Positions 1 through 12,442 of a DNA stretch of 64,000 bases are shown here, piece after piece. Position 1 is the stretch's first letter. Every line of letters starts with the position of its first letter. A program made the position numbers and the translations under genes. The notes beneath the pieces are model-generated. The model saw nothing but the letters and a program-made list of their open reading frames with translations, ran no database searches and had not been told where the DNA came from. The stretch is from Diatrype stigma. Taxonomy: Eukaryota; Ascomycota; Sordariomycetes; Xylariales; Diatrypaceae. The stretch is from positions 62,001 to 126,000 of the forward strand of contig JAKJXP020000082.1 in the NCBI GenBank assembly GCA_022225965.2, written 5' to 3'.

Positions 1-1633
1 GTTCACGCCGAGCCAGGGGCGACTGATCGTGTTCATGACGGCGCTGGCGGGCTTCTTCTCGCCCTTCAGCGCATTCATCTACTTCCCCGCCGTGAACTAC
101 ATCTCCGCCGACCTCCACGTGTCCGTGCAGCTGGTCAACATCACCATCACCGCGTACCTGCTCGTGCAGGGGGTGGTGCCTGCTTTCTTCGGCGACCTGG
201 CGGACCAGATCGGGAGACGGCCCGTGTACCTGCTGGTGCTCTCGGTGTATTTCGTGTCCTGCATCGGCCTGGCGGTCCAGCGGTCGTACCCGGCTTTGCT
301 GGTCCTGAGGATGCTGCAGAGTGCTGGGAGTTCCGGTGAGATGGCCCGCTAATCGCTCGCCGAGGGTGTGAGGCTCGTGAAGCTGAGATCTGGGTTGCTT
401 AGGTACAATTGCTCTTGGCGTCATGGTGATCGCCGACATCGCACCTCCTCATACGAGGGGAAGTTATGTTGGTGCGATGCTCACAGGGTAGGTTCATCTG
501 CATCCGTCACTCCAAGTCTGGTACTCATCAGAAGGTTAGACCGAATACTGGGCCAAGCCTCGGGCCTGTCATTGGAGGCATCATCGCCGATCGCCTCGGG
601 TGGCCGTGGATCTTCTGGCTTCTCTCCTGTCTCGCCGGATTCTGCTTGGGTTGCTTCGTGGTTTTCTTCCCCGAGACATGTCGCCATGTTGTTGGAAATG
701 GCAGTAAGCCGGTAGGCGCTTTGAACAGACCCCTGGTGCGGATACCAGGCAGCCAGAAGGGCATCCAGGAAAGCAAAGGCCATAGCCCAAGGCTGCAGAG
801 GATTCCAAACCCCTTTGGGTGCTTGAAGCTCATCTTTCGAGCCGAGGATGCGCTAGTACTTGCTGCAAACGCAACGTTCTACACTAACTACAGTTGCATT
901 CAAGCGTCTCTTGCCCATTTGGTCATGGATAACTATGGGTTGAATAGCTTCAACGCAGGTTTATGCTATCTAGCATACGGGATCGCCACGCTGGCCTCGT
1001 CCTACGCTGTCGGTAAGGCATTCCGTCTCCCCTGAAGCTCTAGATACGATGATCAAGTCACTGAATACTTGGTACTAGGAAAGATCATTGATTGGGACTA
1101 CCGCGTTACTGCGCGGGCGCTTGGAATAACGATCAATAAGGATGGCGGGGACGATCTAACCAAGTTTCCCATTGAAAAGGCTCGAATTCGCAGCATATGG
1201 TACTTCATTCTTGTATCGATTGCCTCGACCATCGCGTATGGATGGACCATTGAGTACCATATCCATCTAAGCGTGCCTCTTATTATGCAATTCCTCTGCG
1301 GTCTAGCGACGACAGGAGTGTTCAATGTACGGTCATTTCATTTCAGTTGATTTCCATTCGCCACCTTGCTAATAGAACTGCCTGTAGGTTTGCCTCACAC
1401 TGTATGTCGACTTGCACCCCAAGGAACCTGGCCTTGCCAGTGTCGCCATCAGCCTTATCCGCTGTCTCGTTGCAGCTGCAGGGGTGGCAGTCATGGAAGT
1501 ACTCCTAGAGGTTATTGGATCCGGGTGGACCTTCACATTCTATGGGCTCCTCTGCAGCTTGTCCGTGCCTATGCTTCTACTAGTCAGAGTACGTGGGGGA
1601 CACTGGCGTTCGAAGCATCAAGAAAAGGCTTAA
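1..1633 (+). CDS. MFS transporter, DHA1-like (5' partial)
   Basis: This is a multi-spanning drug:H+ antiporter-like transporter of the plasma membrane; the substrate cannot be told from sequence. It is open at the left edge, so the start lies outside the window. Five exons fit with matching phases: 1-335, 403-487, 540-1012, 1079-1326 and 1388-1633. The joined frame shows the loop 2-3 motif GDLADQIGRRP (MFS motif A), the GPSLGPVIGG stretch (antiporter motif C) and, near the C-terminus, a YVDLHP...AAAGVA region typical of fungal DHA1 proteins. All four introns are GT-AG, and the second acceptor is the TTAG at 536-539. No internal stop remains after splicing, so the visible part looks intact. 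Confidence in the family is high and in the substrate nil. Confidence 0.88.
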
Positions 1634-1763
1634 TGGCAGCGAGTTCCACGAATGCATGAAGTGCTGTATTGAATCTAGCTAGATATATAGTGTATGCTGT
1701 TGGGCATAACTGCAAGATCATATCAAAATGAGATTGAAAAACTTTCAAGCCTTCATGCCCATT

Positions 1764-3005
1764 TCAAGACGTAATAGAGGCTGCAGGAGGGATTTCCAAG
1801 TTTGACAAGGATGCCCCTATGTCTTTCGGAATGGAGTCCATCTGTGCCGAAGCAGTGCCCGGGTATTCTTGGGCATTACCATATTTGTTGATCAGGAACA
1901 TCATGTCGTTGTACATTCTGCCCAAACGATGTTAGCAATTGGTCCCCTAGAAAAGGGGGAAAGGGGTATATGACTAACTGCTCCCTAAGTAGACGTGATC
2001 CTGGGAAACTGATAGAGTGGCCGAGGTTGAACTTGATGGAATAAAGTCTGTTACGATCATCCCATTGTGAAGTTGGCTCACTTGGCGGGAATCGCAGGAG
2101 ATACTGCCGAATATACGGTTGGTTGAAGCGGATGATCTCCCGTCGCCACATGCCCAACTCATACTCATTATGGGCGTATAAAGCCGAAGCGTCAAAGACA
2201 ACCGGCTCGCCCGTTTCTATGTTCACGCCTGTGTTTTCATCCCAGAGATCCCCATGAACGAGGCAAGGTTTGATGGACCGGCCGTCAGCCTGAAGAGCTC
2301 CCAAGAGAGTGGGAATAGTCTGCGTAGTCAGCTTCTCGAACGCCGCTTCGTACTCAGGCCAGTGGCCATTCACACGAACGTCTTCGTTGAAGAACCACGA
2401 GATTATCTCCGTAAAACACGCAGCCCAACTAGGAGTCCAGGTGTTCCTCTGGAAGTTCTTCCCGTGACACGTTGGCACATGGAAGCCAAATTGTCCGGTC
2501 GGGGATACGCTCTTCTGATGCATTTCAACGACACGAGCACAAAACTTGGCCGGATTCGGGAGTGCAGACTTGAGCTCGATGAAATCCATGAGCAGGAAAT
2601 AGACGTTAGACGACTCGAATTTACCCCAACCGTAGACCTGAGGGGTGAATCCGGGCATCAAATCGTAGATGGTTCTTAGGGATTGGTACTCCCCCTCCAT
2701 CATGATCGCCCCGCGCTCTATGGCACATTTAAGGAAGTAGTTCTTTATAGTGTCGTCCGGAAGTCGAACAGTAATTTTCGCCGTTCTAGTCCATGCAGAG
2801 GCCCCCCATGCCACGGCTTCAATCACGCTGCTTCCTTCCGGGAGATCTTTTCTTTGAATTAGTCGTTGTGTTCTTGGTAAACAGACACCGGTAATTACTC
2901 ATAAGTATTGAAGGCAATGGGGCACATCTTACACTTGATGACATTCTCGTCGACAGTAAAGTTCCCGCCTGCATCAGGGACGACGTCTTGGATATTTGCA
3001 CTCAT
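1764..3005 (-). CDS. Fructosamine/ketosamine-3-kinase-like phosphotransferase
   Basis: This kinase-fold protein probably phosphorylates a ketosamine or small aminoglycoside-like substrate; in the family this is the deglycation step. Three exons on the minus strand give about 365 aa: 3005-2935, 2851-1979 and 1917-1764. The start ATG at 3005 is followed by a short exon, and intron 1 ends at an AAG acceptor just after a CTAAT branch-like site. Residues about 223-230 read HGDLWDEN, the catalytic loop. FDASALY around 243-249 supplies the metal-binding Asp, followed by the usual ELGMW. YFLK near residue 65 is the likely ATP lysine region. The last exon adds YNDMMFLINKYG, which matches the usual C-terminal helix and supports the splice choice. 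It is divergent from the NLR gene at 3890, with 884 bp between the starts. Confidence 0.87.
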
Positions 3006-3889
3006 TGTTCCTCACTTGACTTCTGGGTTGAGATAATCTATCCTTCAACAGGACCCAGGTTGGCAAAAGAAGTACTTCTTCAACAAGGTGTGGATGCGCC
3101 TTTATATGTAAAGGTGTCATCGAATCATTTCATGCTGTTGGCTCCTTCATGCAGGCATCGTTTGGATGACCTGGTTGATTGGTCGACCACAAGTATCCCA
3201 CAGATGACGGCAGCTTAGCTGGCTTTGGCAGTAAGCACCGAGGTGCTCAGCCCCCTCGGTTAGGTCAAGATTAGCTACTGGGGGTTGAAGGGTGGGAAGG
3301 ATGGTGTCAAGGCTCTGAGCTGAGGTAAGTAGAGTGCTTAGGTATTGGTTCCGGCGAAGGACGAAGCAAAGATCTGAGGTTATTTGACTGGAAAAGCATT
3401 CACGATGAAGTCTATGTACTTATGCTTACTTACTCAAGTACGGGTAGGTAATTGACTAAACCTTCAGGGGATTATGGCTATCCTGGGGATGTTCGAGCGA
3501 GTGTTGAGGCTTCAGCACAACGTGTCTGACACGGGTAGTGAACCCTGGTGGCCTGTCGCCTATATGGGTTCTCCGCACCCCGCGCTGCCCCCCCGCGTGA
3601 CCAAGGCTCCAAGAAGGGATGTTGCAGGGGGTTGCTTCCGAGGCTCCATCCTTGAACTTGGCTGGAGTAAGCATACAATAGCTCTCACCGACTTCGCTAA
3701 GACCCTGTTGCAGAGCCGTGACTGTTCCTTTCGTCTCTATGCTACTACTGCGCTACCAAACCGACCTCACCACGTCCATTCCAGTCTATTCAATACTAAG
3801 CAATGGCTTGTGATAGCGGATGAAAACTGAAAGCTGAAAGCTATGGTAGGCTAGATATCTCTATTATCGCTTGAATGATCTAGCTGATA
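3006..3889. promoter_or_regulatory. Divergent intergenic region between kinase and NLR gene
   Basis: This 884 bp region lies between two divergent start codons and so must hold both promoters. The short ORFs here show no family resemblance and have unremarkable composition. No repeat or RNA gene was seen. Confidence 0.5.
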
Positions 3890-6800
3890 ATGAGGTATCT
3901 GCAGTTTCGCAATCTCAAAAGAACAAGACAACCCGTAGAGGAGTCGGGAGAAACAATACCTCGAGAAGACGGCCGTAGGCAGTCCGATAGTACTACATAT
4001 CCATCTTCGAGTTCTGAGTAAGTGGCTCCACGCGAATCTTTGATCCATGTTTCGGACGCTTGATCGCTAACTGTATTAAATCAAACCTAGATCAACAGCG
4101 TTGACTACCACTCGTAGTTATAGCTTGAATCTCGCCCGCCACGATACCTCGAAGCCTTCCGATCGAAAGAACGAGCCTCTAGGTTTACACGTGCTCCACG
4201 ATCCAGGGCCTGGTCGAGTAGCTGATATAATATTTGTGCATGGGCTCGGTGGTAGTTGCCAACTTTCTTGGTGCTGGAATAGGGACCTCAACTTCTTCTG
4301 GCCAAAGGAATGGCTCCCCGCCGAACCAGAAGTCCAAGATGCAAGGATACTCACATTCGGTTACAATGCCCAATTCATGTCGCAGAGGGGTGATTTGTTC
4401 AATATTTCAGATTTCGCGAAATACCTCTTGATGCAGATGAAGTTCGGGTCAGATGCAAATGGACAGACTTTGGAAATCGGACAGGTATGTCAGTCTCGAG
4501 CCTTGGGGCATTTTTCACCTCGACATCGGAGTAGATACGTTAAAAAGGGGGGATGTTGACCGAGTCACATAGGTGCCAATACTTTTTGTAGTCCATTCAA
4601 TGGGCGGGCTTGTGGTAAAAAAGGTAACGTGGTCAATTGTTAAACTGTTCATTCGTGTAAACGCTGAATAGATCAAGGCATATCTGTTGGGGTGTAACGA
4701 TCCCCAGTACCAGGAAGTCCTGAAGACAATCTGTGGCATAATCTTCCTCGCAACACCGCATAGAGGCTCAGGCCTTGCGGATACATTAAACCGTCTCCTT
4801 CAACTGTCCGGGCAGTCACCCAAGGAGTATGTGAGCGATCTACAGAGGAATTCAGCCAGAATAAGAGACACCAATGATCAATTTCGACTTCATGCCAGTA
4901 ATTTTCAGATCGTCTCTTTCTTTGAAACATTCCCTACATCCATGGGCCTCAAGAAGATGGTAATTAGTCCCTTAATCACAGAGACTTACACATTTCCCTT
5001 TCCCCAGTTATCCTCAGTGATAACTACTCTGATTAGGTATACACCGAACCTAATTCTTTTACAGGTAATTGTAGAAAGAGATTCAGCTGTTCTTGACTAC
5101 CCCGATGAGATATCGTCGCCCCTGAACGCTGATCACCACACTGTCTGCAAATACAATTCACCTCAAGATTCAAACTACATTAGCGTCAAAAATGTAATCA
5201 GTGCAATGATCTCGAAAGTCAAAGTCAAAATAAAAGAACCAAGTACTTCGTCTCCCTGTGTTCACCCTCCAATTGTCAAGTTATACGTTCTAATCAATTC
5301 CAGCGATACACGGTTCGAGTCGACGTTCTTCCGTTCGAAGTCAGTCTAGTACTTCTTTCAAGTTGTCTCACCTTCTAAACCACGACGATCGTCAGATGCA
5401 AAACCTCGAACTACTTCATGAACGATGTGTACCGGGTTCCTGTGAATGGCTACTATCAAATCCGGCTTTCGATAAATGGACCAATCACCTTTCAAGCAGG
5501 CCTGCTTTCTTACATATTCTTGGACTCCCGGGCTCAGGAAAATCTGTCATCGCTGCTTTCTTGGCGACACGTCTGGAGGACCTTGGTCGCAGAACCCAAT
5601 TTTTCTTCTTCCGACACGATGACACCATGCAGAGGTCGATTCGTCAATGCGTTCTGTCGCTTGTCTACCAAATAGCTCTAGCCGTACCGTCCTACCTCAA
5701 ATTGCTAGTCTCTTTACTTGAAGAGAAAACGTCCCTAGCAAGGTCAGATACTCGAACATTGTGGCAAAGACTTGTTCTGAGCCTGCTTCCTAGAGCGGGC
5801 TTAGAGACTCCTTTGATATGGATACTTGACGCCCTTGATGAGTCAGAGAATCCTCAGCTCCTCTTATCATTATTGCAGTCGTTATCACAGCAAACCTTGT
5901 TGGTTCGTGTGGTGATTCTGACGAGACCTCAGAGCATGGCACGGCCTTTGGAGAGATTCAAGCATGCCGTCGGCATTAAATCCTTCTACCAAATACCTAT
6001 GGCAGCCCCTGAAGCGAGTCTCCGTGCTTACATATCTCAAGAGCTTCAGTATACGTTTTGGAACTCGGATCTAAAAGAACAAGTGACGGTCTCCCTACTA
6101 CAGAAATCCAATGGAAACTTCCTGTGGCTTTATCTAGTTATGCGGGAGCTCCTCGAATGCGATACCATAGATGCTGTCGAAAGTGCTTTGCTAGAAACGC
6201 CATACGAACTTTCCGAGATCTATACCCGGATGGAGAGGACAATCGCAGCTGAGCTACGTCCTAACGACTATCGACTTGCCCGGACGTTGTTCTTTTGGGT
6301 GACCTGCTCTGAAAAACGACTCTACCTTGACGAATTGAAAGAAGCTTTGCATCCCGAGTTCTCTATTTTAGATCTTCGACATTCCATAGGCAGGCTGTGT
6401 GGTGACTTCGTTGCAATTGATAAGAGCACACGAGTGTCTATTGTACACCATACCGCCAAGGAATTCCTGCTTCAACCAGGACTTGCCCTCACCGTCGACA
6501 AGGAACAGGCCCACCAAACGCTTTTGCTCAAATGCCTCCAGACCCTCCTAGATGCCCGGCTTAAATATCGGCTCAGAAGCAGTGGCTGCGTGGGATTCTT
6601 GCGATACGCTTGTGTGTCATGGTCACATCACTTATCCAAGGCCGGCGCTTTGGACGACAACACTTTCCGAAAACTGATTTCGTTCCTTAGTGGCCAGTCA
6701 GTGTTAGTTTGGATACATGCTATTGGACTTATTGACCAATTGAGGGTCTTGGCAAGCACAGCGAAGGCACTGTCGACCTTTCTGGACAAACAGCGAAAGG

Positions 6801-9184
6801 CTATTTCTGAAGACAGTCCCCTCAACCAACCTCTAGAAGAGCTCGAGCTTTGCGCACAGTGGGCGACAGAATTGGTACGACTCCTTGGAAAGTTTGGTGC
6901 TCATCTGGTTCACCACCCTCAAGCGATTTATAGTATCGTTCTTATGTTCTGCCCCCCTGACTCCGTGCTTGCTCGGTTGTTCGCCCCAAAGAACCAATCC
7001 GCCCCGCAGATCACGGGATTATCCAGTCCTGGATGGGATGACTGTCTTGCGAAATTCTCTGTTGGGCACGATTATCAACCTACCTTAATTACCTGCTTGG
7101 AGGATCATTTCGGCGTTCTCGCGACAGATGATACTGTGAACCTCTACAGTTCCTCAACATTCCAAGAAACACGCAGGTTTTCCCACGACGAACTGATTCT
7201 GGCTTTGGCTTTCAGTCAGGATGGGGATCAACTAGTGACATGCGGATCACAGACGGTCAAAGTCTGGGATAGTTCTTCAGGGAAGCTCGTGCATGAGTAT
7301 GACAACCCCAGGGGAATACGAGCAGTTTCAGTCACATTTGCAAGCGATAGCGCATCTATCATTTTGTGCGGCACTGATTCAAACTTATTCATGAAGAACC
7401 TACAGGCTGATGGGATGAACCAACTTCCATCGGCCGAGCCTGACAGTGACTGGCTTCTTCTCATTAGGGACATTCGGGACGACTCTGCCCATGGGGTCGG
7501 CCGCGGCACACCTATCTGTACATCGTTCAGTCCTGATGGGAAACAGATAGCCCTGTCGTTCCGTGGGGTTCCGCTTAGCGTCTGGGGTGTAGAGAACGGT
7601 CAACTGATCGGCCGATGTGAGCGTGTTGGTGAGAAGGGTAAAAGTAGGAGAGACCTATGGTCATATGCCCAGCGACTCAAATGGAATCCTATCACCGAAC
7701 ACGTCGTGGGAATATACAATGACGGATGCGTCTTCAAGTGGTATCCTCTCGATCATGAAAGCGAGGAGGTCGAGATCCCACTCACGGCCACTGAGATTGC
7801 ATGTAGCCCGGATGGACGATTCGTTGTCACTGCAAATGGCAGTGGCTCTCTACGCGTCTGGAGTTTCGATAACTTCACTCTATTATATCACCTAGCGTGC
7901 ATCTCTCCCGTCACTGATCTCTCCATCAGTGCCGACGGTCGGCGGATCTATGATTTGCGGGAGTCATTCTGCAATGTATGGGAGCCAAATGCCCTGATCC
8001 GCTTAGCCGAAGCAGACGAACGGGCCAGCGAAACCTCTAGCTCTCATGCAGGGTCGACAACAATGTCTCTTATCTCTGAGACCTCTGCAATGATACTGGA
8101 ACCTATCGGGGCCCTAGTTGCAAGCACAACCGACAGCACGTACTGTTCAGGCAACGACGGTGGAATACTCACGTACGTAAGCGAGAAGGGCACTCGAGAA
8201 CTTACTCTAGGTCTCTTTGGTGTCACACATTTAGCCATGAATGACGACAATGATTTCATTGCAACGGCTGAGTGGGATGGTAGTGTAAACATTAGAGCGA
8301 TGGACGAGAATTTCTCGAAAGTCCTCGAAATCATACCAGGCAGCCCCGTGTGGCAGTTGCTATTCGTACCCAAAGGAGGCACCCTGTTGGTTCAGTCTGC
8401 GGAATCCGCTTCTCTGTGGAGCCTGAGATTACATTCTGTGGTCACTTCTCTACCGCCCAGAGAGAGCCCAATGTATTGGATTCCGGATCCGAGGAGTTTC
8501 GGAGACATTTTGGCAATCAGTCCGACGGAAGTTTCACGGTATTCATCGCAGGATCTTTCGCTGCGATCGACTCGAGCCTATGAGCTGAGTGAAAGTGGCG
8601 GGAAAGAAGCTCGGATGATCCTAGCTTTTCCGCGTAGGCAGTCAACACCCTGGCTCGGTGATAGGAGTAGCACAGAGGTTTTCGTAAGCAACGTGTATTC
8701 CGCTCCGAATTGCCCTGAAGTTGTCATCGAGATTACCAAGACCCTTAAGGATGAGTCTCACGAGATTGAACTCTTGCTATTGAATACAGAAGAAATACCG
8801 ATGGAGAATGATGACGTTGAGGGAGCATCTAACTCTTTAGCGGCACGATCTCTACCCATACCTGTTCTCTCTCGGATTGAGATCTCCTTGGGCTTGGTTG
8901 TGGACGATGTCGTCATGGGGAGAAGTCATACGAGCGCGAACCTGAACCATGGCACACCACGCTTATCGCTAGTATTCATTGACCATGACTTTTGGGTCTG
9001 TTCCTGGCCGATGGAAGATAAAGAGAGCGACGTCGTGAGAAGGCATTTCTTCCTTCCTCGCGACTGGATAAGCATGGACTGTCTAGAACTAGCGTTAGTC
9101 ACACCCGATGGAAGATTTCTCTGCCCTAGGAATGGCGAGGTGGCTTGCATCAAGAATGCACTCCGGCAGGAGTGGGTAGATTAA
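3890..9184 (+). CDS. NLR-like protein: alpha/beta hydrolase - NACHT - degenerate WD40
   Basis: This is a cytosolic STAND-type receptor candidate of the kind involved in fungal non-self recognition and cell-death control. Six exons fit with matching phases: 3890-4017, 4091-4484, 4573-4623, 4672-4959, 5065-5242 and 5304-9184, giving about 1,639 aa. The N-terminus is disordered. An alpha/beta hydrolase domain follows, with IIFVHGLGGS near residues 89-98 and the nucleophile elbow HSMGG (Ser about 183). FLATPHRGSGLAD is typical of the PGAP1/lipase-like effectors fused to fungal NLRs. The NACHT part has Walker A GLPGSGKS (about 420-427) and Walker B LIWILDALDE (about 517-526). The C-terminal half has WD40-like units (e.g. 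VKVWDSSSGK, LRVWSFDN), mostly degenerate. The upstream coding exon with GTAAGT donor at 4018 replaces a non-ATG start. The least certain splice is 5243-5303. Confidence 0.85.
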
Positions 9185-9692
9185 TGTAATATCGTACCGG
9201 TCGAGAGAATCTGTGGGTAGAATTTAGATTGCATCATTACATTATTCCCGATAGTAGCGGGCCGCAGGGCCTTCAATATCCTGTATATCTGTCGTGATAC
9301 AATCAACTTCATCTTTTAATAATTGCTGCATTTAGATCAACAAGTTTTGAAATGGTCCGGAAACAGATATTTGCAACGTCATGGAAAAAGAGGAGAATCG
9401 ATCTTTAGATTAAGGGGTATTTAAGCGCAATATAAAGGGGAAGGGGTGCCCAGGGGCTAATATGTGCCCCATATAATTAGGTAATCCAGCCCCGCCCCCT
9501 ATTCTAACACTAATATCGCAACATAACGCAACAGGTTCGACTTATCTCAAAGCACTTCGTCACGTTATACCCTTGAGGCTGTATTGATATGATTAAATGG
9601 TCAATTATGATAATATCCATAAGCCAGCGTCTATATGCATTATTGCATCATACCGATACACCCCTCATGCCCTTGTCCCCATCAAAAGTATG
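9185..9692. other. Intergenic, between convergent 3' ends
   Basis: This 508 bp spacer lies between the NLR gene stop and the ATPase gene stop, so it should contain both terminators and 3' UTRs. No coding signal or repeat was seen. Confidence 0.5.
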
Positions 9693-11460
9693 TCACCCAG
9701 CCATAATACTTTGACCGCCATCGGTAGTGAGTCTTTTTCTGACGCTAACTTTCAAAACTTCGTGGCCGAGTCTCTTGTAGGCCATTGCTGGATTATTCGT
9801 TGCAGTCCCAGTGTTGCTCTTCTGCAGGCCCATGATAGCACTAGGAGCAAACACCAACGCTTCCCCCACTTTGAGCTGTATAATCCGGGAGAACAGCTCT
9901 GAAGCAGGGTCGGCCGTGTCAACATCTAAGCCTCTGATATCCCCACCAGAGTCATCGTCTCCACCTGGGGACTCCTCTACCCGTCGAATGGCTTTAGACG
10001 TCGCAGAGATTCCAGCCAGATGTCCCTTGAGCGTCTTCATCCAGGCTGGTGACGTGAAACGGTGGACGACAGTGACATTGCAAAGGTCGAGCAGTTTTGG
10101 GGAGATGGTAGGCTCCTGGGTCGAAATGACCACTCGGGCGCCTAGATGTCGCTGCAGGCGAATGGTGTGTAGCAGCGATTCGGTGAGCGTTTGGCATTCC
10201 GAAGATTCGCCCATGTATTTATGGGCTTCGTCTAGCGCAATGACCCGGCCGATGGAGGGGTCCTCTTCAAGGAACAGCGATAGGCACATGTTGAACAAGC
10301 AGCAGGCCATTTCAGAAGTTACGCATGGGCACGACAGATCCACGATTGTCAATTGGCCCGTCTGATTATTAGTTAGTAGCCAATAATACCTGGGTTCTTA
10401 AGACATGAAGTGGTTGACTGGGGAAGCTCACTTTCGGAATCCAGTCCGTTCCACTTTGACTTCTAGTCTTATTGTCCTTGAGACCCCGCATCGCCGTGGA
10501 AGCGTCATCTTTTACCATAAAACTTTCCAGTGTTTCCAATCTCTGACCAAGATGAACAAGCTGATCTCGAGTCAGTTTCTCTGCATCAATCATTCTCTTG
10601 AACTCCGAATAGTCGAAGCTTGTACCCAACTCCTGCTGGCTAATACGAAGCTCCCGAAGGATTCGCTGGATCACGTATAAATACAGAGGCATAGGGCCGT
10701 CTCGAACAGCCATCAGGTCAAACATCCTTTGGGTATTGAGATCAGACTCATTGAGCCGCAGCATCTCCACTGTGGCGTTCTTGATACCCGAATAGACTTC
10801 CTAGACTACAGTGTTAATGCGCCATATAATGCAAGGTTAACAAGTTGTTCAACTTGCCTTTATTGAGGTGAAGTTCGTGGGTGAGCAAAGCACTCTCACA
10901 CTGACACTGGGTTCCGAGGCCAGATAGGCGGCCTCGCATGGAATGCCTCCTGAGTCTGAAATAAATGTGTCATAGTGAAACACTATCCCTGTCAAGGGTC
11001 GAGGCAGTTGCCCCAGTGGCGATGGTATCAAACAATTCTCCAGAATGCAAGACAATGTATGGCTTTTCCCAGAGCCCTGGCTACCACAGATGAAAGTGCT
11101 TGACGGAGCAGCTACATTCTGGAACACCCTAGGGTCAACGATCTTTCCCCCGGCACGTTGTTCAAGACTTTCCACATCGCCTCCAAGGAGCGCATATTGG
11201 GGGAACGTTGTTGAAACTGATGAGGAACCTAGGGTATTGGCATATTCTCGAACTCGCCAAGTGAATATCGGCGTTGACGCGATCTCGTGGAGCTCATCGT
11301 GGTTTTGGGTCTGTCGTTGGATAAACGAAAGATGGAGACCTAGCTGCGGATCCTCATGGCGAGTTTCCCGGTGTATTGTATCATGCAAGAAGCTTCCTGG
11401 AACCAGAGGGACCGGGGTCCCTGTTGCCGGCGTTATCTGAGATTTCATCGTGGACGTCAT
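9693..11460 (-). CDS. HerA/FtsK-like P-loop ATPase (fungal, uncharacterised)
   Basis: This is a soluble P-loop NTPase of about 546 aa. Three exons on the minus strand, all phase 0, are 11460-10858, 10800-10432 and 10361-9693. Walker A is GSQGSGKS at residues 126-133. Walker B is IALDEAHKYM at about 365-374, and it is followed by an STQEP segment and a late GEALVFAPS segment. That order is like the HerA/FtsK/VirD4 superfamily (Walker B with DEAH, then a TQ sensor-like motif). The first intron begins GCAAGT after AAAG, so it is a GC-AG intron; the reading frame resumes correctly with VYSGIKNATVEML. It converges with the NLR gene, 508 bp apart. Function in fungi is unknown to me. Bacterial HerA proteins move DNA and occur in anti-phage systems, but transferring that role here is only inference. 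Confidence 0.78.
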
Positions 11461-12442
11461 TTTCCAACGGTCGTCCAGTCAGAAATAGGTGGATGGGGTT
11501 CTTCGTATGATATTGTATGACTAGAACATGCTTAATCTGTGTTGACTACTAAAATGAAACGGAGATGGTATTGAAGGATAACTATGAGCTTTAATGGTTT
11601 TACTTTGTAAGGAAAACTAAGTCATGCTCTACTCATTCGAGGCCCAGGTCTTCGCTACTGATCCTCTGGGGCATCTACCCAAGTACCTCTCGAAGGAACT
11701 GGATGAGCCCATGTTCTACATTCAGAGGACAATGTACTTCCTGTCAGAACCACAATACTCCGTTTGCCATAGAAACATCTCGACGTTCACAGTGGAACAT
11801 GGAAAGGATTGCAAACGAAGGAAAGCTCTATCTCGATCTAGTCTCTCGATAAAAGCAATCGTGGTTGTCGATTTTCTGGATTATACAGACTGCATGCAGT
11901 TCAATTTCAACTTTAGGAGATAAATACAGTGCAAGCCAAACCAAGCAAGTGAATCTAACCTCCTAACTAGGTAAGGTTTATCTACATATTTACTTTGCAC
12001 ACTGTGACTCATCACAAACCAATATCGTACGGAAACGGCTTCGGATAACATGCAAGAAGGCGCCGGGAACTCGGCATTTTCCTGCTGGGCCATTACATTC
12101 AAAGACGACGCGGCGTTTACGCAGGTACCTGCCAATTATTCACGAGGACATGTCCAGTCTAGCGTTTTATAAAGGTATGCTACCAACTTGAATAAAGCAG
12201 AAAAGAGAAGTGGTATGGCAGTAATTTACCCCTGAACGCATCATGATATTTGACCCAAACTATGGGCTCCAAGAGTGTCCACTCATCCACCGTACTTGGT
12301 ACCTGAATTAACTGACTGTGTAAGGCAGAGAGGTCCTAAACATATACGTAGATGCGACAAAATACGTGTATGGCACATAATAATGTGACATGAGATATGA
12401 TCCATGGTGGCACCGCCTATAATGGGCCCCCTTGAGCTTTAT
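11461..12442. other. Intergenic region
   Basis: This 982 bp stretch lies upstream of the ATPase gene start and downstream of the membrane-protein gene. A 99-codon ORF at 11624-11923 has no recognisable features. Nothing else was seen. Confidence 0.45.

Noticed and set aside
3474..3830. 118-codon ORF between the kinase and NLR genes
   Set aside because: Overlapping ORFs occur on both strands here, with no conserved motif; it reads as chance open sequence in a promoter region.
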